This document shows, piece after piece, positions 52,806-60,601 of a stretch of 63,103 bases of DNA. Made by a program: the position numbers and the translations under genes. The notes under the pieces were generated by a model. That model saw nothing but the letters and a program-made list of their open reading frames with translations. It was not told where the DNA came from and ran no database searches. Source of the stretch: Bacteroidales bacterium (lineage in GTDB: Bacteria; Bacteroidota; Bacteroidia; Bacteroidales; Muribaculaceae); assembly GCA_900768685.1 (NCBI GenBank), contig CAAGDX010000028.1, positions 1-63,103 of the forward strand, written 5' to 3'. Each line of letters opens with the position of its first letter. The first letter of the stretch is position 1.

Positions 52806-54000
52806 TTTTAAGATAATATTATTCACAAGTCCGAGCGAAGTTCCCGGCGAAGCGGAAATGCTTACTCTGTTTCTGCAAAACGGGTTAGACTACCTTCACA
52901 TCCGCAAACCGGAGTGGAGCAAGGAAAATATTGGCAACCTCATCGCAAAAATACCGGCGTGTTATCACCCTAAAATTAAGCTACACGACTGCTATGAACT
53001 GGCTGAGCATTTTGACGTGGGTGTATGCCTCAATTCACGAAACACATCCGTGCCAAACGGCATAAAACTCATTTCTAAAGGTGCTCACAGCATGCAGGAA
53101 ACAGCAGATGCGGAGAACTACAACTACGTTTTTATTTCTCCGATTTATGACTCTATCAGCAAGGCAGGATATATGTCTAACAGCGATTTGATAGAAGCGG
53201 CAAATATCACCGGCAAGACAAACCTTGTGGCACTTGGCGGCGTTAAATTGTCAAACCTTAAGGAAATTAGGCGTAAAGGTTTCTACGGCGGTGCAATTTT
53301 GGGCGATATTTGGAACATCGGCAACTCGAAACTCCTCATTGACACGCTGAGAAACCGCAATATGAGGCTGTATTTCATCACAAACAGTAAAACTGCGGAA
53401 GGCACTGTAAATCAAGCAAAAACTGCCATTGACGGTGGCTGCAGATGCGTGCAAATACGTATGAAAGATGCCCTTGCGGAGGCAGTGGCGGAAGTTACGG
53501 CAGAGGTAACTGAATATGCCAAACCTTTCGGCTGCAATGTGATAGTTGACGACCACGTGGAAATAGCGGCAAAAGGCATCGCGGACGGTGTCCATATCGG
53601 CAAAAAAGATATGAATCCCTTTGAAGCAAGAAAAATGCTTGGAAACTTGCCTATTTTGGGCTTTACAGCAAACAACATTGAAGACATACACAATGCCAAA
53701 GTCTTACCGATAGACTACCTCGGTATAGGTCCGCTCCGCGAAACCACAACAAAGAAAAATGCCGCTGCACCACTCGGATTAAGCACTTATCAAAGTCTGA
53801 AAAAGGGTGCAGATTATGCCATGCCATACGTGGCTATTGGCAGCGTCGGCATTGCTGACATTCAGCCGCTGATGAAAGCAGGGGCTATGGGAGTGGCGGT
53901 AAGTGCAGCTATAGCAAAAGCGAGCGACCCAACGGCTGCAACAAAAGAATTAGTAAAAGAAACAATAAAATATAACAACTATTTAGAATGGATATCTTAA
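52795..54000 (+). CDS. thiE: Fused TenI-like and thiamine-phosphate synthase protein
   Basis: The 401 residues contain two TIM barrels of the ThiE/TenI family. The N-terminal ~185 residues (FKIILFTSPSEVPGEAEML, YLHIRKPEW, VFISPIYDSISKAGY, GGAILGDIW) look like the degenerate TenI-type barrel. The C-terminal ~210 residues are a canonical ThiE (LYFITNSKTAEGTV, CVQIRMKD, VIVDDHVEIA, VHIGKKDM, DYLGIGPLRETTTKK). ThiE joins the pyrimidine and thiazole phosphates to thiamine phosphate; TenI speeds thiazole tautomerisation. The fusion would channel that intermediate. ATG 52795 is used. It overlaps thiS and thiG. Confidence 0.9.
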   Translation: MEDDFKIILFTSPSEVPGEAEMLTLFLQNGLDYLHIRKPEWSKENIGNLIAKIPACYHPKIKLHDCYELAEHFDVGVCLNSRNTSVPNGIKLISKGAHSMQETADAENYNYVFISPIYDSISKAGYMSNSDLIEAANITGKTNLVALGGVKLSNLKEIRRKGFYGGAILGDIWNIGNSKLLIDTLRNRNMRLYFITNSKTAEGTVNQAKTAIDGGCRCVQIRMKDALAEAVAEVTAEVTEYAKPFGCNVIVDDHVEIAAKGIADGVHIGKKDMNPFEARKMLGNLPILGFTANNIEDIHNAKVLPIDYLGIGPLRETTTKKNAAAPLGLSTYQSLKKGADYAMPYVAIGSVGIADIQPLMKAGAMGVAVSAAIAKASDPTAATKELVKETIKYNNYLEWIS

Positions 54001-54761
54001 AAATAGGTAACAGAGAATTTACTTCTCGCCTTTTTGTTGGCACAGGTAAATTTTTGTCTCCTGACAAGATGCAGGAGGCAGTGATAGCTTCCGAGTCGCA
54101 GATGATTACTGTGGCTATGAAGCGAGTAAACATGATGAATGAGGCTACAGACGATATGCTCACTCACATAAACCGTGAAAACGTGCAACTTTTGCCAAAC
54201 ACTTCCGGCGTGCGTGACGCTCGCGAAGCAGTACTCGCTGCACAAATGAGCCGTGAAATTTTCGGTACGGATTTCATAAAACTTGAAATCCACCCGGACC
54301 CTAAATACCTTCTTCCGGACCCCGTGGAAACCCTTAAAGCAACGGAAGAACTGGCTAAAGACGGTTTTATAGTATTGCCTTATATCCAGGCAGACCCTGT
54401 GCTTTGCAAACGCCTGGAAGAAGTGGGTGCCGCTGCTGTGATGCCGCTCGGTGCACCGATAGGCACAAACAAGGGCATACGTACACGCGATTTCTTGGAA
54501 ATCATTATTGAGCAGAGTCAAGTGCCTGTTGTGGTTGATGCAGGACTCGGTGTTCCCTCACACGCTGCGGAAGCAATGGAAATGGGAGCAGATGCCGTTC
54601 TGGTAAACACTGCCATTGCTGTTGCAGATGACCCTGTGGCTATGGCTGATGCTTTCCGACTTGCAGTAATTGCAGGACGAAAAGCATTCCTCGCAGGACC
54701 CGGCGCAATATCTTCTCACGCTAATGCCTCCAGTCCCCTCACCTCTTTCTTAAACGAATAA
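53988..54761 (+). CDS. thiG: Thiazole synthase
   Basis: The 257 residues combine deoxyxylulose 5-phosphate, dehydroglycine and ThiS thiocarboxylate to form the thiazole phosphate. DFIKLEIHPDPKYLLPD near residue 94 carries the Schiff-base Lys, and VNTAIAVADDPVAMADAF near 205 is typical. It overlaps the end of the TenI-ThiE gene by 13 bp, and is followed by an 80-bp gap containing a hairpin before thiC. Confidence 0.95.
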   Translation: MDILKIGNREFTSRLFVGTGKFLSPDKMQEAVIASESQMITVAMKRVNMMNEATDDMLTHINRENVQLLPNTSGVRDAREAVLAAQMSREIFGTDFIKLEIHPDPKYLLPDPVETLKATEELAKDGFIVLPYIQADPVLCKRLEEVGAAAVMPLGAPIGTNKGIRTRDFLEIIIEQSQVPVVVDAGLGVPSHAAEAMEMGADAVLVNTAIAVADDPVAMADAFRLAVIAGRKAFLAGPGAISSHANASSPLTSFLNE

Positions 54762-54780
54762 TCTCTAAAAATCAACAAAT

Positions 54781-54813
54781 TAGCTATAATAGCTATCTTA
54801 GCTATTATAGCTA
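54781..54813 (+). promoter_or_regulatory. Perfect 15-bp hairpin between thiG and thiC
   Basis: TAGCTATAATAGCTA (54781-54795) and TAGCTATTATAGCTA (54799-54813) are exact reverse complements around a 3-nt loop. No T tract follows. It is the only sizable gap in the operon, and may set the relative level of ThiC or stabilise the mRNA. Confidence 0.75.
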
Positions 54814-54841
54814 TAAAATAAATCAAATAAAAATTGAAAAA

Positions 54842-56557
54842 ATGAAAATCTCAAACATCGACGTTTCATCATACCCAAACTCGGAAAAAATCTACGTTTC
54901 AGGAAAACTGTTTCCGGAAATTAAAGTGGGTATGCGTAAAATAAACCTCTACCCTACTGTAAAAATCGAAAACGGCAAACGCGTTGAATACCCTAACGAC
55001 CCTGTCACGGTTTACGACACCAGCGGCGTTTACACAGACCCAAATGTGACCATTGACATCACAAAAGGCGTTCCTCGTATCCGTGAGCAGTGGATAGAAA
55101 ACCGCAAAGACACTGTTGTTTTGCCGGAAATTACCAGCGAATACGGCAGAGCCCGCCTCGCAGACAAAAACCTTGACGAAATCCGTTTTCCTATTCAGCA
55201 TGCTCCAAGGGTGGCAGCAGACGGCAAAAGCATCACGCAAATGCACTACGCTCGTGCAGGTGTAATCACCCCGGAAATGGAGTATGTGGCTATCCGTGAG
55301 AACCTTAACAATGCGGAATTAGGTATTGAAAGCTACATCACTCCGGAATTTGTTCGCAAAGAAATTGCCGCCGGACGTGCTATCATTCCTGCAAACGTGA
55401 ACCACCCGGAAGCGGAACCTATGATTATAGGCAGCAAATTCTCGGTTAAACTTAATACAAATATCGGTAATTCCGCACTATCTTCCGGCATTGAGGAAGA
55501 AATTTCAAAGGCTGTGTGGAGCTGCTACTGGGGCGGTGACACTCTAATGGACCTCTCTACGGGTGATAACATCCACGAAACTCGCGAATGGATTATCCGA
55601 AACTGCCCCGTGCCGGTGGGTACTGTGCCTATTTATCAAGCACTTGAAAAAGTGAACGGTGATGTGAAAAAACTCACTTGGGAAATATATCGCGACACTC
55701 TCATAGAGCAGTGTGAACAAGGCGTTGACTATTTCACTATCCATGCAGGAGTGCTGAAAGAGCATGCACAACTGGTAGGCGACCGTCTCACGGGTTGCGT
55801 TTCTCGCGGTGGCTCAATTATGACGCAGTGGTGCGTTCTCCACAATCAGGAGAGCTTCCTTTACACTCATTTTGACGAAATATGCGAGATTTTGAACAAG
55901 TATGACGTAGCTGTTTCACTCGGTGACGGTATGCGTCCGGGCTCCACTCACGATGCCAACGACCGTTGTCAGTTCCTGGAACTTGACGTGCTGGGTGAAT
56001 TGACGGAAATTGCTTGGAAACACGATGTGCAGGTTCTTATAGAAGGTCCGGGGCACGTGCCAATGCACAAGATTGCGGAAAATATGTCTCGCCAAAAATC
56101 CGCTTGCCACGAGGCTCCGTTCTACACACTCGGCCCGCTCACCACAGACATCGCTCCGGCTTACGACCACATCACTTCCGCTATAGGTGCCGCTATCATA
56201 GCTTCACTCGGAACTGCCATGATTTGCTATGTGACACCTAAAGAACACCTCTCTTTGCCTACTCTGGAAGACGTTCGTGAAGGCGTTATTGCTTACAAAA
56301 TTGCCGCTCATGCCGCAGACCTGGCAAAGCAGTTCCCGGGTGCGAACGTTCGCGACAATGCTCTGAGCAAGGCTCGCTACGAATTCCGCTGGAAAGACCA
56401 GTTTAACCTTTCGCTCGACCCGGAACGTGCCAGAACATACTATGTGGAATCTCGTCGCAATGCTCCGGATGCTAACGACAAATTCTGCACTATGTGCGGA
56501 CCGAACTTCTGTGCTATGCGTATCTCACAGAATATTTCCGATGAATGTTGCAAATAA
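54842..56557 (+). CDS. thiC: Phosphomethylpyrimidine synthase
   Basis: The 571 residues rearrange AIR to the hydroxymethylpyrimidine phosphate by a radical-SAM reaction. The unusual C-terminal cluster motif CTMCGPNFC is present near residue 548, and conserved GDGLRPGS-like GDGMRPGSTHDANDRCQF lies near 360. The length is a little below E. coli ThiC (631), as in many anaerobes. The stop is 11 bp before thiH. Confidence 0.96.
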   Translation: MKISNIDVSSYPNSEKIYVSGKLFPEIKVGMRKINLYPTVKIENGKRVEYPNDPVTVYDTSGVYTDPNVTIDITKGVPRIREQWIENRKDTVVLPEITSEYGRARLADKNLDEIRFPIQHAPRVAADGKSITQMHYARAGVITPEMEYVAIRENLNNAELGIESYITPEFVRKEIAAGRAIIPANVNHPEAEPMIIGSKFSVKLNTNIGNSALSSGIEEEISKAVWSCYWGGDTLMDLSTGDNIHETREWIIRNCPVPVGTVPIYQALEKVNGDVKKLTWEIYRDTLIEQCEQGVDYFTIHAGVLKEHAQLVGDRLTGCVSRGGSIMTQWCVLHNQESFLYTHFDEICEILNKYDVAVSLGDGMRPGSTHDANDRCQFLELDVLGELTEIAWKHDVQVLIEGPGHVPMHKIAENMSRQKSACHEAPFYTLGPLTTDIAPAYDHITSAIGAAIIASLGTAMICYVTPKEHLSLPTLEDVREGVIAYKIAAHAADLAKQFPGANVRDNALSKARYEFRWKDQFNLSLDPERARTYYVESRRNAPDANDKFCTMCGPNFCAMRISQNISDECCK

Positions 56558-56568
56558 TATGTGTTGAA

Positions 56569-57732
56569 ATGGACGAAGACAGACTGAAGTTTCCCTGGGG
56601 ACACGGTTTTGCAGACGTAATAAGCCAATATTCCTGGGAAGAAACGGAAAAAAATATATATTCCTGCACCGCAGACGATGTTCGCCGTGTCCTGAACAAG
56701 GCTCGGCGAAACGTGCAGCAGTTGACGCCTGATGATTTTACGGCACTGGTGTCTCCTGCTGCTGAGCCTTTCCTGGAAGATATGGCTCAACTCAGCAGAC
56801 ATTTCACGCAAGAGCGTTTCGGCAAAACAATTTCCATGTATATTCCTATGTATGTGTCAAATGCCTGCTCTAATCTCTGCGTCTATTGCGGTTTTAACCA
56901 TAACAATCCTTTCACTCGCACCATTCTCACTATGGAACAGGTGAAAGCGGAGTGTGAGGCTATAAAAAGACTCGGTCCTTTTGAAAATTTGCTCATCGTC
57001 AGCGGTGAATTTCCGTCTAAATGTGGCGTGGAATATTTTGAGCAGGTGCTTAAAACCTGCCGCCCGTATTTCCACAACCTCACAATTGAGGTGCAACCCA
57101 TGAAAATGGAGGAATACGAACGCCTCACTCATTCCGGACTGAACGGCGTGGTTTGTTTCCAGGAGACATACCACCGCGAGGCTTACAAAAATTATCACCC
57201 TCGCGGCATGAAATCCATATATGAATGGCGACTGAACGGCTACGACCGTATGGGACAAGCAGGAGTGCATAAAATCGGCATGGGTGTGCTTATCGGACTT
57301 GAGGAATGGCGTACGGACGTGACTATGATGGCACGCCACCTCCGCTACCTCCAAAAGAAATATTGGCGTACTCGCTATAGCGTGAATTTTCCGCGTATGT
57401 GCCCCTCGGAGAGCGGTTTTCAGCCGCGTGTGGTGATGAACGACAAGCAACTCGCACAACTCACTTTCGCTTTTCGCATTTTCGACCATGATGTGGACAT
57501 TTCTTACTCTACTCGCGAAAGTCCTAAATTCCGCGGAAATATGATGCAACTCGGTGTCACTTCCATGAGTGCAGGTAGCCAAACGGAACCGGGCGGCTAT
57601 GCCTCTACACCGGAAGCTCTGGAGCAATTCCACGTTACGGATGAACGTAGTCCGAAACAGGTCGCAGACGATATCCGCCGCCTGGGCTATGACGTAGTGT
57701 GGAAGGATTGGGACTCTGTTTTTGACGTATAA
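56569..57732 (+). CDS. thiH: Radical-SAM tyrosine lyase ThiH
   Basis: From ATG 56569 the 387 residues make dehydroglycine from tyrosine for ThiG. The radical-SAM motif is CSNLCVYCGF near residue 105, and a conserved GEFPSKCGVEYF follows. Presence of ThiH rather than ThiO fits an anaerobe. An upstream in-frame ATG (56545) lies within thiC and is less likely. Confidence 0.94.
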   Translation: MDEDRLKFPWGHGFADVISQYSWEETEKNIYSCTADDVRRVLNKARRNVQQLTPDDFTALVSPAAEPFLEDMAQLSRHFTQERFGKTISMYIPMYVSNACSNLCVYCGFNHNNPFTRTILTMEQVKAECEAIKRLGPFENLLIVSGEFPSKCGVEYFEQVLKTCRPYFHNLTIEVQPMKMEEYERLTHSGLNGVVCFQETYHREAYKNYHPRGMKSIYEWRLNGYDRMGQAGVHKIGMGVLIGLEEWRTDVTMMARHLRYLQKKYWRTRYSVNFPRMCPSESGFQPRVVMNDKQLAQLTFAFRIFDHDVDISYSTRESPKFRGNMMQLGVTSMSAGSQTEPGGYASTPEALEQFHVTDERSPKQVADDIRRLGYDVVWKDWDSVFDV

Positions 57733-57738
57733 AGTGCT

Positions 57739-58458
57739 ATGACTGAAAATCTTACGCCTGACCAACATCGCCGCTACAGCAGAAATATTCTTCTGCCGGA
57801 GATTGGCAAAAAGGGACAAATAAAAATGCTGAACTCCTCGGTGCTGATTGTTGGCACCGGGGCTCTCGGCTCCGTTGTTTCCATGTACCTCGCCGCTGCC
57901 GGCGTCGGACACATCGGACTCTGCGATTTCGACACTATAGACATTTCCAATCTTCAGCGTCAACTGTCGTTCACGGAAGCTGACGTTAGCCGCAAAAAAG
58001 TGGAAGTAACGGCGGAAAAGTTAAGGGCTATAAACTCTGAAATCAGTATTGACGTGTACGATGGTATGCTCCGTAAAGAGCAGGCTGGAAGCATTTTTGC
58101 GGACTACGACATCATAGTTGAAGGCTCGGACAATCCTAACACAAAGTACATGGTTACGGACATTGCCGCAGAACTTGGCAAACCTTGTGTACTCGGAGGC
58201 GTTGCTCAGTTTGCAGGACAAGTGATGACTATTCTCCCGGGAGGCACTACATACCGCGACATCTTCCCTGACGCTGCCGGTGACGGCGAATTTATGCCCT
58301 GTTCTTTAGGCGGTGTCCTTGGTCCCGTTCCCGGAATTGTAGGCTCATTGCAAGCCACGGAAGTAATAAAACTCATCACTTCCGCCGGCACGCCTCTCGC
58401 TTCTCAAATTCTCTCCTTTGATGCCCTTTCTATGTCTTTCCGCAAAATGGAATTATAA
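57739..58458 (+). CDS. thiF: ThiS adenylyltransferase (ThiF/MoeB/HesA family)
   Basis: The 239 residues have the E1-like fold: YSRNILLPEIGKKGQIKML, a Rossmann motif VGTGALGS at residue 36, CDFDTIDISNLQRQ near 55 with the ATP-binding Asp/Arg, and CSLGGVLGPVPGIVGSLQATE near 193. It activates the ThiS C-terminus. The CxxC pairs that bind structural zinc in E. coli ThiF and MoeB are absent. It is the last gene of the operon and ends 1 bp before the convergent hicB stop. Confidence 0.92.
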   Translation: MTENLTPDQHRRYSRNILLPEIGKKGQIKMLNSSVLIVGTGALGSVVSMYLAAAGVGHIGLCDFDTIDISNLQRQLSFTEADVSRKKVEVTAEKLRAINSEISIDVYDGMLRKEQAGSIFADYDIIVEGSDNPNTKYMVTDIAAELGKPCVLGGVAQFAGQVMTILPGGTTYRDIFPDAAGDGEFMPCSLGGVLGPVPGIVGSLQATEVIKLITSAGTPLASQILSFDALSMSFRKMEL

Positions 58459-58459
58459 G

Positions 58460-58804
58460 CTAACCTGCAATATGTGCAACCTCATTGCTTACGGCTCGAT
58501 TTATAAAATCATTTATCGTAGTCCCTACTGCAAAAGCGGCAGCAGCTACTTGTCCATGAAGTTCTGATGACATTCTCAATACCAACTTGCCACTATATGG
58601 TTTTACAGGTTCTACTCCCCTTTCCTTACAGCTTTCAAGATAATCATCTATAGCACCTTGAAAATCGTTTGTAATCTCCTCTATCGTTGTACCTTCGTAT
58701 GATATAAGTGTTCCGTGCAATCCTTGTACCTTACCAAAAAGGCACTTGTCTTCATCGCTGTATTCTACAGAACCCGTATAACCTTTATACTTCAATGTTC
58801 CCAT
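58460..58804 (-). CDS. hicB: HicB-family antitoxin
   Basis: The 114 residues carry the partially degraded RNase H-like HicB domain (YKGYTGSVEYSDEDKCLFGKVQGLHGTLISYEG), followed by a ribbon-helix-helix-like C-terminus (SGKLVLRMSSELHGQVAAAA) for DNA binding. It should neutralise HicA and repress the operon. It lies 1 bp downstream of hicA. The 3' end faces thiF with no terminator between. Confidence 0.92.
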   Translation of the reverse strand: MGTLKYKGYTGSVEYSDEDKCLFGKVQGLHGTLISYEGTTIEEITNDFQGAIDDYLESCKERGVEPVKPYSGKLVLRMSSELHGQVAAAAFAVGTTINDFINRAVSNEVAHIAG

Positions 58805-58805
58805 A

Positions 58806-59057
58806 TTATATCAATTTTAATTCCTTCAATGTTTCTACTAATTGCTTCACTACATACGACTTCAACTCTCCGGATGGATGCGGTTTATGAAGCATTATTG
58901 ACTTATCTCCTTTGACGAACTCCACTCTCGAGCCGGAAGTCTTTCCCTTATTGCTTTCTTCAAAGCCGAAATATTCAAGCAATGTTTTTGCTTCTTCATA
59001 ATGAAAATCTTTTGGTCTCCTTAAGAGTCGTTCAATCAATTTCTCCTTTTTGCTCAT
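58806..59057 (-). CDS. hicA: HicA-family mRNA interferase toxin
   Basis: The 83 residues form a double-stranded-RNA-binding-like fold with the catalytic His in GSRVEFVKGDKSIMLHKPHPSGE near residue 57. HicA cleaves mRNA independent of the ribosome or in translation. Start MSKKEKLIERL is set by the promoter: a longer frame would begin inside the -7 box at 59073-59080. Confidence 0.9.
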   Translation of the reverse strand: MSKKEKLIERLLRRPKDFHYEEAKTLLEYFGFEESNKGKTSGSRVEFVKGDKSIMLHKPHPSGELKSYVVKQLVETLKELKLI

Positions 59058-59072
59058 TATAATTATTTTTTG

Positions 59073-59104
59073 CAAAGATACTAAATTTGATACTACATTG
59101 CAAA
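59073..59104 (-). promoter_or_regulatory. Consensus promoter of hicAB
   Basis: On the minus strand TTTG (59104-59101), 20-nt spacer, TATCTTTG (59080-59073). Confidence 0.82.
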
Positions 59105-59141
59105 ATTTTTAAGCACAAAATAATAAAATTCTATTAAATGT

Positions 59142-59172
59142 TTCCATTTATGGAACTTTTATATTATCTTTA
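59142..59172 (+). promoter_or_regulatory. Promoter and operator-like dyad of the XRE gene
   Basis: TTCCAT (59142-59147) and ATGGAA (59150-59155) form a dyad with a 2-nt centre, overlapping the -33 region. TATCTTTA (59165-59172) is a near-consensus -7 box. Likely autoregulation by the downstream helix-turn-helix protein. Confidence 0.55.
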
Positions 59173-59198
59173 CTGCATCAAGAAAATGTTATGGAAAA

Positions 59199-59513
59199 AT
59201 GAAAGCATATACTTTCGAAGAAATATTAGATGAAGATTTGGGCAAAGTAGGATGTCCTGAGAGAGATGCGTTTGAAGCTGATGTTGAAGCGGAAATTCAT
59301 GCTTATCATATTGGAGAAGCTATCAAACAAGCCAGAAAGGAAAAAAATCTTACACAAGAGCAATTAGGGGAATTAATGGGCGTTCAGAGAGCTCAAGTTT
59401 CAAAAATTGAAAGTGGAAAGAATCTGAATTTTTCTACTATTGCAAGAGCGTTTAAGGCAATGGGGATTCCTGCAAATTTGGCTTTTGGTGAAATTTCCTT
59501 ATCTCTTTGGTAA
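59199..59513 (+). CDS. XRE-family regulator (HigA-like antitoxin), apparently orphan
   Basis: The 104 residues have an N-terminal helix (YTFEEILDEDLGKVG), then a Cro/CI helix-turn-helix (IKQARKEKNLTQEQLGELMGVQ at ~46, RAQVSKIESGKN at ~67). HigA/HipB antitoxins and autorepressors share this form. No HigB-like toxin gene is adjacent; hicAB on the other strand is its only toxin-antitoxin neighbour. It runs toward two minus-strand tRNA genes. Confidence 0.85.
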   Translation: MKAYTFEEILDEDLGKVGCPERDAFEADVEAEIHAYHIGEAIKQARKEKNLTQEQLGELMGVQRAQVSKIESGKNLNFSTIARAFKAMGIPANLAFGEISLSLW

Positions 59514-59518
59514 TTTTG

Positions 59519-59591
59519 AGCGGTAAACGGGGCTCGAACCCGCGACCCTCAGCTTGGGAAGCTGATGCTCTACCAACTGAGCTACTACCGC
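59519..59591 (-). tRNA. tRNA-Gly (anticodon CCC)
   Basis: The cloverleaf folds with acceptor GCGGTAG/TTACCGC, D-loop TAGCTCAGTTGGTAGAGCA, anticodon loop TTCCCAA (CCC) on stem TCAGC/GCTGA, and T-arm GGGTTCGAGCC. 73 nt without encoded CCA. Confidence 0.95.
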
Positions 59592-59659
59592 AAATACTTA
59601 ATTATAAATCCCCAAAAATGGAGAAGATTCAGAACTGCGTCTGAACCTTTTCTTTTTTG

Positions 59660-59740
59660 TGCCCGGAACAAGACTCGAACTTGCACGCCTTGCAGCACTC
59701 GCACCTGAAACGAGCGCGTCTACCATTCCGCCACCCGGGC
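59660..59740 (-). tRNA. tRNA-Leu (anticodon CAG)
   Basis: The acceptor GCCCGGG pairs with TTCCGGGC region; D-arm GGCGGAATGGTAGACGC is class II leucine-like; anticodon loop TTCAGGT holds CAG; a long variable arm and T-arm AAGTTCGAGTC follow. 81 nt without CCA. Confidence 0.94.
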
Positions 59741-59797
59741 TTTGCGGTTGCAAAGGTAGTGATATTTTGGTGACGGTCAAAATTTTTTGTGAGTTTT

Positions 59798-59828
59798 TTT
59801 GCAGATTATTTGTTTTTACTTACTTTTG
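59798..59828 (+). promoter_or_regulatory. Consensus promoter of the NlpC/P60 gene
   Basis: TTTG (59798-59801), 19-nt spacer, TACTTTTG (59821-59828). The expected transcription start (~59832-59835) is at or beside the GTG start codon 59833. Confidence 0.8.
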
Positions 59829-59832
59829 CAAG

Positions 59833-60492
59833 GTGAAGAAATATTCCGCCATATTGTTCGTCGCATTGCTGCTGTGTAGTTGTCATAGCAGCAAGAAAGT
59901 TTTCCCTTCGGACCCCATTTACGATTCAGGCAAGCGTACGGAGCATCTGGGTGGCGGCAGCGGTAAGCAAAACACGGGCAAAATTAAGGATAGCAAACGT
60001 AAAGCGGTGGTTGAGGAGGCTTATCGCTGGCTTGGCGTGCCGTATAAATACGCCGGGGAAAGTCGCAAGGGCACGGACTGCTCCGGGTTTGTGATGACAG
60101 TATATAAAGATGTGTGCGGCATAAAATTGCCGAGAAATTCCGCAAAACAGGCTGAATACTGCAATAAGATAAAGAAAAACGAGCTTCAGCCGGGCGACTT
60201 GGTGTTTTTTGCCACGGGTAAGAGCAAGACAAAGGTCTCACACGTTGGCATTTACGTTGGCGACGGCAATATCATTCACGCCTCCACGTCGCGTGGCGTG
60301 ACGGTGAACAATATCGGTGAGAATTACTACACTAAAACGTATATCTGCTCTGGTCGCGTTCTCGCTGCCGGTAAAAAGGAGGAGAAAAACAAAGACGACA
60401 AGCAGCAGAAGGAGCGGAAGCGGAAGGAGCAACGGAAGGCTAAAGATTCCGCGGCTGATGATGACGGTGTAATTTCCTCATTTATGGACTGA
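59833..60492 (+). CDS. NlpC/P60-family peptidoglycan endopeptidase lipoprotein
   Basis: Starting at GTG 59833 the 219 residues have a lipoprotein signal (KKYSAILFVALLLCSC) and an NlpC/P60 domain (~50-165). The catalytic Cys lies in GTDCSGFVMTVY near 85, the His in VSHVGIYVGDGNIIHAS near 137. Such enzymes cut gamma-D-Glu bonds in cell-wall peptides. A lysine-rich tail of ~45 residues follows. A longer frame starting at 59659 overlaps tRNA-Leu and the promoter, so it is rejected. The mRNA would be nearly leaderless. Confidence 0.88.
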   Translation: MKKYSAILFVALLLCSCHSSKKVFPSDPIYDSGKRTEHLGGGSGKQNTGKIKDSKRKAVVEEAYRWLGVPYKYAGESRKGTDCSGFVMTVYKDVCGIKLPRNSAKQAEYCNKIKKNELQPGDLVFFATGKSKTKVSHVGIYVGDGNIIHASTSRGVTVNNIGENYYTKTYICSGRVLAAGKKEEKNKDDKQQKERKRKEQRKAKDSAADDDGVISSFMD

Positions 60493-60515
60493 TACGTCAT
60501 ACCTCAGGGCAAAAA

Positions 60516-60559
60516 GCAAAAAAATGCAGCACTTTTTGCAACTTTTCGCATTTTTTTGC
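60516..60559 (+). terminator. Terminator-like inverted repeat after the NlpC/P60 gene
   Basis: GCAAAAAAATGC (60516-60527) is the exact reverse complement of GCATTTTTTTGC (60548-60559) with a 20-nt loop. The A/T runs within the stem also fit termination in either direction. Confidence 0.7.
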
Positions 60560-60601
60560 GTCAAATAATTCAGAAATAAATAATCAACACTTATTATAAA
60601 C

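Noticed and set aside
59659..59832. Upstream start of the NlpC/P60 protein
   Set aside because: It overlaps tRNA-Leu and the promoter and would hide the lipoprotein signal.
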